From Streptomyces sp. NBC_00663 (GTDB taxonomy: Bacteria > Actinomycetota > Actinomycetes > Streptomycetales > Streptomycetaceae), in the NCBI RefSeq assembly GCF_036226885.1, contig NZ_CP109027.1, positions 4,092,001-4,156,000 on the forward strand: a stretch of DNA of 64,000 bases, written 5' to 3'. Shown here piece by piece: positions 33,983-42,225 of this stretch (positions are counted from its first letter, which is position 1; each line of letters opens with the position of its first letter). Both the position numbers and the translations under genes were made by a program. Under the pieces are notes generated by a model. It did no database searches and was not told the origin of the DNA. It was given only the letters and a program-made list of their open reading frames with translations.

Positions 33983-35383
33983 ATGACGACTGCCACCACG
34001 GCCGGCACGGCCGCCCCCGCGTACGGCGACAAGGTCATCGCCGTCGAGACGGCCGGCTCGGAGCCGATCCCCGACGCCGAGCGCCACGGTAGCCCGCTCC
34101 AACTGCTGTGGACCTGGGCGTCCCCCAACATCGAGTTCGCGACGGTGTACATCGGCGTGATCTCGGTGCTGTTCTTCGGGCTGAGCTTCTGGGAGGCGAC
34201 GGCGGCACTGCTGCTGGGCACGGGCCTGGGCGCGGTGACGCACGGCGTGCTGTCGCTGGACGGGCCGCGCTTCGGCGTCCCGCAGATGGCGATCGGCCGG
34301 TTCGCCTTCGGATACCGCGGCAACCTGCTCCCGTCCGGGGTCAACGCCTTGGTGGCGGGGGTGGGTTGGTTCGCGGTGAACAGCGTGAGCGCGGCTTTCG
34401 CCCTCAACACGCTGACAGACCTGCGGCCTCTCCCCTCCCTGTTGATCGTGGTCGCGGCCGAGATCGTGATCGGCTTCATCGGCCACAACTTCGTCCACGC
34501 CTTCGAGAAGTACGCGTTCCCGGCACTGGCGGTGATCTTCCTGCTGGCCGGGGTGTGGACCTTCAAGGAGGCCGGTGACCTGGGAGCCGGCGCGGGCGGC
34601 GGCATCGGCGGCTTCCTGCTGGCGTTCAGCACGGCCTGGGGGTACGCGGCGGGCTGGAACCCGGGGGCGTCGGACTACTCGCGCTATCTCCCGCGTACGG
34701 CCGGCCGGTTGCGGACGGCCGTGTATCCGGCGGTGGGCCTGTTCGTGTCCATCGCGGTGGTGTCGGTCATCGGCGCGGCCTCGGCGACGATCGTGGCACC
34801 GGAGAACGCGACCCCGACGGGCGCCTTCACCGGCCATCTCCCGGGCTGGCTGAGTGACTTGGTGCTGCTGGCGATCATCCTGGGCGCGGTGTCGGCGAAC
34901 GCGCTCAACGTCTACTCGTCGGCGATGTCGATCACGTCGCTCGGGCTGAAGCTGCCCGCCTGGCTGGGGCGGAGCGCGATCGTCGTGCTGTGCGGGCTCG
35001 CCGGTACGGGGGCGGCGTGGGCGTCGCTGGCGGACGCCGGGCACGCGTACGAGGCGTTCCTGCTGGTGATCGCCTACTGGGTGGGGCCGTGGCTGGGCGT
35101 GGTGCTGGTGGAGCGGTGGCTGCGGGCGCGGACGCCGGTGCCGGAACTGGCGGGGCGGCTGGGCGACCGGCGGTTCTCCAACTGGCCCGGAGTGGCAGCC
35201 CTGTTGGCGGGCATCGCGGTGTCGGTGCCGCTCTTCTCCAACCAGGAGAAGTACGTGGGGTGGGTGCCGGAGCGGTGGCCGTCCTTCGGGGACATCACCT
35301 GCCTGGTCGGGTTCGCGGTGAGCGCGGGGCTGTACGCCGCCCTGCGCAAGGCCGCCAAGCCGGCTCAGTCCTCCGCCGCGTAG
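33983..35383 (+). CDS. NCS1-family purine/cytosine permease
   Basis: A nucleobase:cation symporter of 466 residues with about 12 helices. Family signatures include LLWTWASPNIEFATVYIGV near the N-terminus, VPQMAIGRFAFGYRGNLLPSGVNALVAGVGWFAVN and GWNPGASDYSRYLPR. It should import a nucleobase or related compound such as cytosine, allantoin or hydantoin. A PucR-type regulator and a nucleoside-deaminase-like gene occur about 10 kb downstream. The 3' end overlaps the convergent hypothetical gene by 19 bases. Confidence 0.9.
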   Translation: MTTATTAGTAAPAYGDKVIAVETAGSEPIPDAERHGSPLQLLWTWASPNIEFATVYIGVISVLFFGLSFWEATAALLLGTGLGAVTHGVLSLDGPRFGVPQMAIGRFAFGYRGNLLPSGVNALVAGVGWFAVNSVSAAFALNTLTDLRPLPSLLIVVAAEIVIGFIGHNFVHAFEKYAFPALAVIFLLAGVWTFKEAGDLGAGAGGGIGGFLLAFSTAWGYAAGWNPGASDYSRYLPRTAGRLRTAVYPAVGLFVSIAVVSVIGAASATIVAPENATPTGAFTGHLPGWLSDLVLLAIILGAVSANALNVYSSAMSITSLGLKLPAWLGRSAIVVLCGLAGTGAAWASLADAGHAYEAFLLVIAYWVGPWLGVVLVERWLRARTPVPELAGRLGDRRFSNWPGVAALLAGIAVSVPLFSNQEKYVGWVPERWPSFGDITCLVGFAVSAGLYAALRKAAKPAQSSAA

Positions 35384-35961
35384 GCCTGGTCGACGTACTC
35401 CACCCTGATGTACCGGGCGCCGAACGCCTTCTCGACGAGGGGTGCGGCCGTCCCGGGATCGTCCACGCCCACCCGCACGAACCCCCGCTCGTCGACCCCG
35501 ACCTCACGCAGCTGGAAGGTGCCGTCCCAGCGCCTCATGTCCTCGCCGATCCGCTCGGCGAGGGCGTCGAGGGTCCTGCGGTCGACGTCGGCGGGGTGCA
35601 GCCGCAGCTTCACGCCCTCCTCGGCGGCGTCGCAGACGGCCGTGTCGAAGTCGTGGCCGGGGATGCGCCAGACGTCGGCGGCGTTGGCGTCCTCGTCGAC
35701 GCCCATGCCGGTGTAGACGTCGGCGTACTCGCCCGCGGCCAGCTTGTCGATGCGGCCGAGGGTGCGCTCCAGCGGTGTGTCACCGCCCAATGACGCGGCG
35801 CGGGTGCCGACGCACCAGTCCTCGGCGGGCGGCGAGGGCGGGACGGTCGCCTCGACCTCGACGTCCGCGTGCCCGTTCTCCGACGCGTCGATGTACAGGG
35901 CCGCCCCCACCACCACACCGGCGGTGGCCACGGCCGCCACGATCCAGCTGCGGTTCCTCAT
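35365..35961 (-). CDS. Membrane-anchored hypothetical protein
   Basis: A 198-residue protein with one N-terminal helix (residues 5-24, SWIVAAVATAGVVVGAALYI) that is a membrane anchor or uncleaved signal. An extracytoplasmic domain of about 170 residues follows, mixed alpha/beta, with two Cys (CVGTRAA and VCDAAEEG) that might form a disulfide. No family is recognised. It is convergent with the NCS1 permease gene. Confidence 0.7.
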   Translation of the reverse strand: MRNRSWIVAAVATAGVVVGAALYIDASENGHADVEVEATVPPSPPAEDWCVGTRAASLGGDTPLERTLGRIDKLAAGEYADVYTGMGVDEDANAADVWRIPGHDFDTAVCDAAEEGVKLRLHPADVDRRTLDALAERIGEDMRRWDGTFQLREVGVDERGFVRVGVDDPGTAAPLVEKAFGARYIRVEYVDQAYAAED

Positions 35962-36007
35962 GCGACTGTGACGCGGGAGCGGGCGAAGAGGTTCAGCGGG
36001 GTTCAGC

Positions 36008-36334
36008 TCAGTCGCCCCGCAGTACCAGCTCCAGCAGCCCCGGGAAGCGGGCGTCGAACTCCTCCCGCCGCAGCCGGTTGACCCGCTTGGGCCCCTCGTC
36101 GCGCTGCTCGACCAGCCCGGCGGCGCGCAGGACCGCGAAGTGATGGCTCTTGGCCGCCTTGCCGACGGGCACGTCGAAGGTGCCGCAGCTGCGCGACCAG
36201 TCGTCGGAGGCGGCCAACTCCCGTACCAGCTGGGCCCGTACGGGGTCGGCGAGGGCGGCGAGCGCGGTGAGGACCGGGACGTCGTCCGGGTGGGTGTGCT
36301 CGGGGGCGGCCCGATGACTGGTACCGGCGGCCAT
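36008..36334 (-). CDS. ArsR-type winged-helix regulator
   Basis: A 108-residue small HTH regulator. The winged helix spans about residues 17-85 (LTALAALADPVRAQLVRELAASDDWSRSCGTFDVPVGKAAKSHHFAVLRAAGLVEQR). It has no clear metal-binding Cys pair, so it is probably not a metal sensor. Such proteins often repress a divergent oxidoreductase, and a quinone oxidoreductase gene is divergent here, 104 bases away. ATG 36334 has GGAGG 6 bases upstream; the longer reading adds a promoter-region peptide. Confidence 0.88.
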   Translation of the reverse strand: MAAGTSHRAAPEHTHPDDVPVLTALAALADPVRAQLVRELAASDDWSRSCGTFDVPVGKAAKSHHFAVLRAAGLVEQRDEGPKRVNRLRREEFDARFPGLLELVLRGD

Positions 36335-36356
36335 GCTGTCCTCCCGATGGCGCTTG

Positions 36357-36394
36357 CGAGTGTTCGATGAAAACCATACAGTCACGAGTGTTCG
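36357..36394. promoter_or_regulatory. Direct repeats in the ArsR/oxidoreductase divergent gap
   Basis: CGAGTGTTCG occurs at 36357-36366 and again at 36385-36394, 28 bases apart, in the only AT-richer stretch between the two divergent genes. It is a candidate double site for the ArsR-type repressor that would control both promoters. Confidence 0.5.
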
Positions 36395-36438
36395 CTTTTC
36401 GTTGAACAGTCTGAGCGGTCCAGAACGGGGTGTGTGGC

Positions 36439-37419
36439 ATGCGCGCGATCGAGTTCCAGGAGTACGGCGGTCCCGAGGTCCTCAAGGCCGTCGAAGCGGA
36501 GGTCCCCGAGCCGGGCCCCGGGCAGGTGAGCGTCGACGTGGCGTACGCCGGGATCAACTTCGCCGACCTCAAGGCGCGGGAGTCGGGCTACCGGGTGCCG
36601 CGGCTGCCGTACGTCCCCGGCCTGGAGGTCTCCGGCCGGATCCGGGCCGTCGGCGCCGGGGTCACCGGGCTGGCCGTCGGCCAGGAGGTCACCGCGCTGA
36701 CCGAGGGCGGCGCCTACGCCGACGTGGTCGTCGCGGACACGGCGACCGTCTTCCCGGTCCCCTCCGGCGTCGACCTGCGCACCGCCGCCACCCTCCCCAC
36801 CGTCCTGCCGACGGCGTACGCCCTCGTCCACGCGGTGGGCAGGCTCAAGGCCGGCGAGACCGTCCTGGTGCAGGGCGCGGCGGGCGGCATCGGCACGGTG
36901 GTCGGACAGCTGGCGAAGGCGGCCGGCGGCACGGTGTACGGCGTGGTGTCGAGCGCCGCGAAGGCCGCGTACGCGCGCGAGTACGGGTACGACGAGGTCT
37001 TCGTCGGCGGCTTCGAGGCACCGGTGCGGGAGGCGACGGGCGGACGCGGGGTCGACCTCGTCCTCGACCCGGTCGGCGGCGACACCCTGCGCTCCGGCCT
37101 CGCCTCCCTCGCCGTCTTCGGCCGCCTGGTCTCCTTCGGCAACGCGAGCGGGGCGGCGGCGTGGAGCGTGGGCCAGCCCGAGCTGTATCCGTACGGCGTC
37201 ACGGTCGGCGGCTTCTCCATCCTCACCCTGGCCCAGACGGCCCCCGCCGAGCTGCGGACGCTGGCCGAGCGGGCGTTCGCGAAGGTCGCCGACGGGACCG
37301 TGACCCTCCCGGTCACCGCCGAGTTCGCCCTGGAGGAGGCCGCGGAGGCCCACCGTCTGATGGGCGCGCGGACGAGCACGGGCAAGCTGCTGCTGCGGGT
37401 GGCCGGACAGGGCGCCTAG
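36439..37419 (+). CDS. Zinc-independent quinone oxidoreductase (MDR superfamily)
   Basis: NADPH:quinone reductase-like protein of 326 residues. The N-terminal GroES-like domain begins MRAIEFQEYGGPEVLK, and the nucleotide-binding motif is VLVQGAAGGIGTVVGQLAKAAGG (about residues 139-161). No zinc-ligand Cys cluster is present, consistent with the QOR branch. It probably reduces quinones or enones during redox or electrophile stress. The divergent ArsR-type gene is the likely repressor. Its stop overlaps the convergent kinase stop. Confidence 0.9.
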   Translation: MRAIEFQEYGGPEVLKAVEAEVPEPGPGQVSVDVAYAGINFADLKARESGYRVPRLPYVPGLEVSGRIRAVGAGVTGLAVGQEVTALTEGGAYADVVVADTATVFPVPSGVDLRTAATLPTVLPTAYALVHAVGRLKAGETVLVQGAAGGIGTVVGQLAKAAGGTVYGVVSSAAKAAYAREYGYDEVFVGGFEAPVREATGGRGVDLVLDPVGGDTLRSGLASLAVFGRLVSFGNASGAAAWSVGQPELYPYGVTVGGFSILTLAQTAPAELRTLAERAFAKVADGTVTLPVTAEFALEEAAEAHRLMGARTSTGKLLLRVAGQGA

Positions 37420-39158
37420 TAGGCCACCGTGTCGCACCAGGTCTCCGCCCAGGCGGAGGCGCCGTACTTGTTGGCCGCGCGCACCGTGACGCAGACCTCG
37501 TCGCCCGAGTACGGGCCGGTGATCGTGTAGCTGGTGCCGCCGGTGGAGTAGACGGTGTCGACGTTCTTCTTGGTGAAGTTGCTGCCCTTGTTGGTGTAGT
37601 GGATGTCGTAGCGGGTCGCGCGGGAGACCGCCGACCAGCTCACCTTGATCGGCATGTCGCAGGCTCCGACGCAGGAGTTGACGTAGTCGAGCCGGTAGCT
37701 CGTCAGGTTCGGCGGCGGGGAGCCGGTGGACGAACCGGACGAGGACGAACCGGAGGAGGACGAACCGGAGGAGGAGGACGAACCGGAGGAGGAGGAGGAC
37801 GAGTCGTCGGTGTCGTTCGTTGTGCCGGAACTGCCGGAACTGCCGGAACTACCGGAACCGCTCCCGCTGTTGGAGTCTCCCGAGCCGTCCTGAGCCTGGG
37901 ATCCCGAGCCCTTCTCCCCTCGGTCCGACGCCTTCGACTTACGAGCCGACGGCGACGGCTTGCCCGTAGGGCTCCCCTCGGACGCGGACACCGACGGGGA
38001 CGGGGTGGCCGCGGACGAGACGGTGACCGACGGGGTGGCCTGGGCCTCGTCCTGCGGTGCGAACGTGTACGGCAGGTTCTGGAAGGCGAGGGTCGTACCG
38101 GTCACCACCACGACCACCGGTACGACGGCGAGCGCGACGCGGGTACGCCGGCGACGCTCGCGCCGCTCCGGAACAGCCGGGGTGGCGGCGGGCGGGACGT
38201 CGGGCAAGGTCGGGGTGCGTACCGGCGCGGGCAACTCGTCGGCCCCCGGCACCCGTTCGGCGAACGCCGCCCGCTCCGCCAGCCGCTCGGCGACGGGCGC
38301 AGGCCACGACGCGGCCACGGCCACGCCCTCGAACTGCCGCAGCAGCTCCGCCGCCGTCGGCCGTCCCTCCGGGTCCTTGTCGAGGCAGAGGGCGACGACC
38401 TCGGCGAGCTCCGGGTCCAGTGCGCGCAGCGGAGCCAGGTCCGGCTGCTCGTGCACGATCCGGTACAGCACCCCGTGCCCGGACTCCTCGCCGAAGGGCG
38501 GCCGCCCGCACGCCGCGTACGCGACGACCGAGCCGAGGGCGAAGATGTCGACGGCGCCGGTCAGCCTCCGTGCCCCGGAGGCCTGTTCGGGCGACATGTA
38601 GGCGGGGGTGCCGACCACGAGGCCGGTGCTGGTGAGCTGGCTCTGCTCGGCCGCGCGGGCCACACCGAAGTCGATGAGGGTGAGGCCGTCGAGGGTCAGC
38701 ATGACGTTGGACGGCTTGAGGTCCCGGTGGACCATGTCCAGCGCGTGCACGGCCGCCAGCCCCTTCACCGTCTCCCGGAGCAGCAGCCACAGGGACTCGG
38801 CGGGCAGAGGGCCGCCGTTCGCGTCGAGGGCCTCGCCGAGGGTGAGACCGGGGACGTACGCGGTGGCGAACCAGGGCGGCTGGGCGGTGGCGTCGCTCGC
38901 GAGCAGCGGGGTGGTGGCGCCGGCCGGCAGGGACGCCAGGTTGTCCAGCTCCTGGCCGAAGCGGCGCAGGAACTTCTTGTCCTCGCCGACGATCGAGGGC
39001 AGGACCTGCTTGACGGCGGCGTACCGGCCCTCGTGGACGCCGAGATAGACCCGGCCCATGCCTCCGGCGCCGAGCCGCCCGACGAGCGGGATCGGTCCGA
39101 TGACCCGTGGGTCGTCGTCGGTGAGCGGCTCCACGATGTCGTTGTTCTCTTCACTCAC
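37416..39158 (-). CDS. Ser/Thr protein kinase with Ser-rich linker and fibronectin type III domain
   Basis: A 580-residue membrane kinase. The glycine loop LGAGGMG lies at 29-35, the ATP-binding Lys at 50, HRDLKPSN (Asp 146) and DFG at 163-165. A single membrane helix is near residues 330-350 (VALAVVPVVVVVTGTTLAF). Outside is a Ser/Gly/Asp low-complexity linker of about 60 residues, then an FnIII-like domain (about 490-580, SYRLDYVNSCVGACDMPIKVSWSAVSRATRYDIHYTN) with a Cys pair. GTG 39158 overlaps the stop of the upstream DPYT gene (GTGA). The domain set suggests sensing of a wall or extracellular ligand. Confidence 0.92.
   Translation of the reverse strand: MSEENNDIVEPLTDDDPRVIGPIPLVGRLGAGGMGRVYLGVHEGRYAAVKQVLPSIVGEDKKFLRRFGQELDNLASLPAGATTPLLASDATAQPPWFATAYVPGLTLGEALDANGGPLPAESLWLLLRETVKGLAAVHALDMVHRDLKPSNVMLTLDGLTLIDFGVARAAEQSQLTSTGLVVGTPAYMSPEQASGARRLTGAVDIFALGSVVAYAACGRPPFGEESGHGVLYRIVHEQPDLAPLRALDPELAEVVALCLDKDPEGRPTAAELLRQFEGVAVAASWPAPVAERLAERAAFAERVPGADELPAPVRTPTLPDVPPAATPAVPERRERRRRTRVALAVVPVVVVVTGTTLAFQNLPYTFAPQDEAQATPSVTVSSAATPSPSVSASEGSPTGKPSPSARKSKASDRGEKGSGSQAQDGSGDSNSGSGSGSSGSSGSSGTTNDTDDSSSSSSGSSSSSGSSSSGSSSSGSSTGSPPPNLTSYRLDYVNSCVGACDMPIKVSWSAVSRATRYDIHYTNKGSNFTKKNVDTVYSTGGTSYTITGPYSGDEVCVTVRAANKYGASAWAETWCDTVAY
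37723..37860 (-). repeat. Low-complexity repeats encoding the kinase Ser/Gly linker
   Basis: Imperfect units of 12-18 bases around GACGAACCGGAGGAG, followed by GGAACTGCC-type units, encode the runs of Ser and Gly between membrane helix and FnIII domain. The unit number is likely to vary between strains and change the reach of the outer domain. Confidence 0.7.
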
Positions 39159-39880
39159 CGGGCGTATGCCCCCAGGCCGACGAGGCAGTACACGTACTCG
39201 TTGATGGCCGTCCCGTTCATCGTGTAGCGGTACGAGAAGGCGTACTCCGTGCGCGGGTTGGCGTTGCACTGGCTCATGTCGGAGCTGAAGGGGATCGTCT
39301 GGATCACCTTGTAGTGCGCGTCCGACGCCGAGCAGTCGACCTCCTCGACGTCGTCGACCTCCTGCGCGGTGGTGGAGTCGGGGAGCGTGCCGTTGAGACA
39401 GGTGCCGGAGGTGTAGGGGTCGGGGGCCTCGGTCTCCTCGGCGTACGGGTCGTCCGTGTAGGGGTCCTCCGACTCGTAGGGGTCCTCGGAGTACGGGTCG
39501 TCCGTGTACGGGTCGTCCGTGTACGGGTCGTCCGTCCCCGAGTACGAGTACGTCGGCGAGCTGTAGGACGAGCTGTACGGCGAGGCGTCGTCCGTGCTGT
39601 CGTCGTCTCCCCTGTTGGCGACGACAGCCACGAACACCACCAGGGCCACGACCGCGAGGACCCCCACCCACTTCGCCCCGCCGGTCCCGCCCGGCGCACC
39701 CGCGGTGACGCGGACGCGCAGCAGCACCTCCTGCTGGCCGACCCACAGCCGTACGAGGTCGCCGTCCCGGGCGGGAGGCACCCGGACGCGGACCGCGCCC
39801 GTCGGCAGCTGCACGGTGACGACGGCGCCGACAGCGGCCTGCTGCGGCGTCAGCGAAATGGAGGTCTCCTGTTGTGACAC
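39155..39880 (-). CDS. Single-pass membrane protein with DPYT repeats, kinase partner candidate
   Basis: A 241-residue protein of three parts. An N-terminal cytoplasmic beta-rich domain (about 1-68) includes VGAVVTVQLPTGAVRVRVPPARDGDLVRLW. A membrane helix follows (about 70-90, WVGVLAVVALVVFVAVV). The outer part begins with an acidic Tyr/Pro repeat tract (DDPYTDDPYTDDPYSEDPYES) and ends in a Cys-containing domain of about 80 residues. The downstream kinase start overlaps its stop, so the two are made together. It may be a sensor or substrate of that kinase. No named family is recognised. Confidence 0.8.
   Translation of the reverse strand: MSQQETSISLTPQQAAVGAVVTVQLPTGAVRVRVPPARDGDLVRLWVGQQEVLLRVRVTAGAPGGTGGAKWVGVLAVVALVVFVAVVANRGDDDSTDDASPYSSSYSSPTYSYSGTDDPYTDDPYTDDPYSEDPYESEDPYTDDPYAEETEAPDPYTSGTCLNGTLPDSTTAQEVDDVEEVDCSASDAHYKVIQTIPFSSDMSQCNANPRTEYAFSYRYTMNGTAINEYVYCLVGLGAYAR
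39491..39535 (-). repeat. Perfect 15-base tandem repeats, DPYT-coding
   Basis: GTACGGGTCGTCCGT occurs three times head to tail (39491-39505, 39506-39520, 39521-39535), with degenerate copies out to about 39433. Each unit adds five residues (DDPYT) in frame. Identity at the base level points to recent expansion. Confidence 0.85.
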
Positions 39881-39931
39881 AGGGACGAGTGTGGAGCACC
39901 GCGCGGCCGTATTGGAGATCTTTTCTAGAAA

Positions 39932-39960
39932 TTCACTTCAGAAAGCACGTGTTCTACTCT
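39932..39960 (+). promoter_or_regulatory. Candidate promoter of the TetR gene, leaderless
   Basis: TTCACT (39932-39937), 17 bases, TACTCT (39955-39960) is a good housekeeping-type promoter. The start codon follows 7 bases after the -10, so the message would be leaderless. A palindrome TTTCTAGAAA (39922-39931) just upstream may be part of an operator. Confidence 0.5.
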
Positions 39961-39967
39961 GGCCGCG

Positions 39968-40564
39968 ATGAGCCCCAAGCAACAACGCGGCGAGGCCACG
40001 GTCGAGCAGCTCCTCGACGCCGCTCTGCGGGTGTACGCGGAGTCGGGCGAGCAGGGCCTGACCGTCACCGCGATCACCAAGGCCAGCGGCGTCAGCCTCG
40101 GCAGCCTCTACCACCACTTCGGCAGCATCAACGGACTGACGGACGCGTTGATGCACCGCTGCCTGGGCCGGCTGCTGGGCGAGCTGGCGACGGCCTTGCA
40201 GCAGACCCGTACCGCCCGCTCGGGCATCCGGGCGCTCGTCCTGACGTATCTGGCGTTCATTCGGGAGCACCGTGACGCGGCCCTGCTGCTGCACTCCCCG
40301 CTCGCCGACCGGCGCGGCATGGCGCACGGCAAGGAGGTGCGCGACGCCCAGGAGGCACGCCTCTCGCCGTTCGCGCTGTGGATCGAGCCGCGGGTGAAGT
40401 CGGGAGAGCTGGCACCGCTGCCGCTCGGGCTGATCGAGTCGCTGGTGCTGGGGCCGGTGATCGGGGTGGCGAGGCGCTGGCTGTCCGGCATCGACGACGT
40501 GGACCTGGACGAGGCGACGCGGATCTTGCCGGAACGTATCTGGAGGTCAGTGGCGGGAGAGTGA
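39968..40564 (+). CDS. TetR-family transcriptional regulator
   Basis: A 198-residue regulator. The HTH is at about residues 10-55 (TVEQLLDAALRVYAESGEQGLTVTAITKASGVSLGSLYHHFGSINGLTDALM) and a helical ligand domain follows. It has no Shine-Dalgarno sequence and a -10 box 7 bases before the ATG, consistent with leaderless expression. It is divergent from the DPYT-repeat/kinase pair and adjacent to argG. Its target is probably itself or the divergent pair. Confidence 0.88.
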   Translation: MSPKQQRGEATVEQLLDAALRVYAESGEQGLTVTAITKASGVSLGSLYHHFGSINGLTDALMHRCLGRLLGELATALQQTRTARSGIRALVLTYLAFIREHRDAALLLHSPLADRRGMAHGKEVRDAQEARLSPFALWIEPRVKSGELAPLPLGLIESLVLGPVIGVARRWLSGIDDVDLDEATRILPERIWRSVAGE

Positions 40565-40631
40565 CGGGGGACGTGACGGAGGACGCGACGGGGGACGTGA
40601 CAGGGACCACTCCCGAGAAGCTATTCGGGGG

Positions 40632-40661
40632 TTTGCATGACCATGCATCGCCATGCATAAT
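40632..40661 (+). promoter_or_regulatory. ArgR operator (ARG box) overlapping the argG promoter
   Basis: CCATGCATCGCCATGCATAA (40641-40660) closely matches the Streptomyces ARG-box pattern of two adjacent CATGCAT half sites, as I recall it. A further TTTGCATGA half site precedes it. The box covers a promoter TTGCAT (40633-40638), 17 bases, CATAAT (40656-40661). An arginine-bound ArgR hexamer here would block RNA polymerase directly. Confidence 0.8.
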
Positions 40662-40667
40662 CTTCCT

Positions 40668-42122
40668 ATGTCCAAGGTCCTCACCTCCCTCCCCGTCGGC
40701 GAGCGCGTCGGCATCGCCTTCTCGGGCGGCCTCGACACCTCCGTCGCGGTCGCGTGGATGCGCGACAAGGGCAGCGTCCCCTGCACCTACACCGCCGACA
40801 TCGGCCAGTACGACGAGCCCGACATCGCCTCGGTGCCCGGCCGCGCCAAGGCGTACGGCGCCGAGGTCGCCCGCCTGGTCGACTGCCGCGCGGCGCTGGT
40901 CGAGGAGGGCCTGGCCGCGCTGACCTGCGGCGCGTTCCACATCCGCTCCGGCGGGCGCGCGTACTTCAACACCACGCCGCTGGGCCGTGCCGTTACCGGC
41001 ACGCTGCTGGTGCGGGCGATGCTGGAGGACGACGTCCAGATCTGGGGCGACGGCTCGACCTTCAAGGGCAACGACATCGAGCGGTTCTACCGCTACGGCC
41101 TGCTCGCCAACCCGCACCTCAGGATTTACAAGCCCTGGCTGGACGCGGACTTCGTCACCGAGCTCGGCGGCCGCAAGGAGATGTCGGAGTGGCTGGTCGC
41201 CCACGACCTGCCCTACCGGGACTCGACCGAGAAGGCGTACTCCACCGACGCCAACATCTGGGGCGCCACGCACGAGGCGAAGACCCTGGAGCACCTGAAC
41301 ACCGGCCTGGAGACCGTCGACCCGATCATGGGCGTCAAGTTCTGGGACCCCTCGGTCGAGATCGCCGCCGAGGACGTGACGATCGGCTTCGAGCAGGGCC
41401 GCCCGGTCACGATCAACGGCAAGGAGTTCGCCACGGCGGTCGACCTCGTCATGGAGGCCAACGCCATCGGCGGCCGCCACGGCCTGGGCATGTCCGACCA
41501 GATCGAGAACCGGATCATCGAGGCCAAGAGCCGCGGTATCTACGAGGCGCCGGGCATGGCCCTGCTGCACGCCGCGTACGAGCGTCTCGTCAACGCCGTC
41601 CACAACGAGGACACCCTCGCCCAGTACCACATCGAGGGCCGCCGCCTCGGCCGGCTGATGTACGAGGGCCGCTGGCTGGACCCGCAGGCGCTGATGATCC
41701 GTGAGTCGCTTCAGCGCTGGGTCGGCGCGGCGATCACCGGCGAGGTCACCCTGCGGCTGCGCCGCGGCGAGGACTACTCGATCCTCGACACCACCGGCCC
41801 GGCGTTCTCGTACCACCCGGACAAGCTCTCCATGGAGCGCACCGAGGACTCGGCCTTCGGCCCCGTCGACCGCATCGGCCAGCTGACCATGCGCAACCTC
41901 GACATCGCCGACTCCCGCGCCAAGCTGGAGCAGTACGTCGGCCTCGGCCTGATCGGCACCGGCAGCCCCACCGTCGGCGCCTCCCAGGCCGCCGCGACGG
42001 GCCTCATCGGCACCATGCCGGAGCTGCCCGAGGGTGGCGCCGAGGCGATCGCCTCCCGCGGTGAGGTCTCCGAGGACGAGGCCCTGCTGGACCGCGCGGC
42101 GATGGAGTCCGGCACGGACTGA
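40668..42122 (+). CDS. argG: Argininosuccinate synthase (long, E. coli-type)
   Basis: Joins citrulline and aspartate with ATP in arginine synthesis. The 484-residue protein has the PP-loop AFSGGLDTSVAV (SGGLDTS at 19-25), GGRAYFNTTPLGRAVTGT and GNDIERFYRYGLL, typical of the longer ArgG class (about 450-480 residues) as opposed to the 400-residue actinobacterial form. ATG 40668 lies 7 bases after the -10 box with no ribosome site, suggesting a leaderless message. ATG 40653 lies inside the ARG box and is unlikely. It is followed by a strong terminator. Confidence 0.95.
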   Translation: MSKVLTSLPVGERVGIAFSGGLDTSVAVAWMRDKGSVPCTYTADIGQYDEPDIASVPGRAKAYGAEVARLVDCRAALVEEGLAALTCGAFHIRSGGRAYFNTTPLGRAVTGTLLVRAMLEDDVQIWGDGSTFKGNDIERFYRYGLLANPHLRIYKPWLDADFVTELGGRKEMSEWLVAHDLPYRDSTEKAYSTDANIWGATHEAKTLEHLNTGLETVDPIMGVKFWDPSVEIAAEDVTIGFEQGRPVTINGKEFATAVDLVMEANAIGGRHGLGMSDQIENRIIEAKSRGIYEAPGMALLHAAYERLVNAVHNEDTLAQYHIEGRRLGRLMYEGRWLDPQALMIRESLQRWVGAAITGEVTLRLRRGEDYSILDTTGPAFSYHPDKLSMERTEDSAFGPVDRIGQLTMRNLDIADSRAKLEQYVGLGLIGTGSPTVGASQAAATGLIGTMPELPEGGAEAIASRGEVSEDEALLDRAAMESGTD

Positions 42123-42166
42123 CGGCCGTACGCGACACCTCACGCGACACCTCACAGCCGAAACAG

Positions 42167-42211
42167 CCGAATGCCGGCCCCTCCCACCGGGGCCGGCCTT
42201 CCGGCATTCGG
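42167..42211. terminator. Bidirectional terminator between argG and the P450 gene
   Basis: CCGAATGCCGG (42167-42177) pairs with CCGGCATTCGG (42201-42211) over 11 bases. The inner GCCGGCCCC and GGGGCCGGC offer a competing 9-bp stem. The symmetric position between two convergent genes suits termination in both directions. Confidence 0.75.
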
Positions 42212-42225
42212 CGAAGAGCGAGTCC

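Noticed and set aside
39491..39535. CRISPR or VNTR element at the 15-base repeats
   Set aside because: The repeats are contiguous and in frame, encoding DDPYT within a membrane protein, so they are coding repeats.
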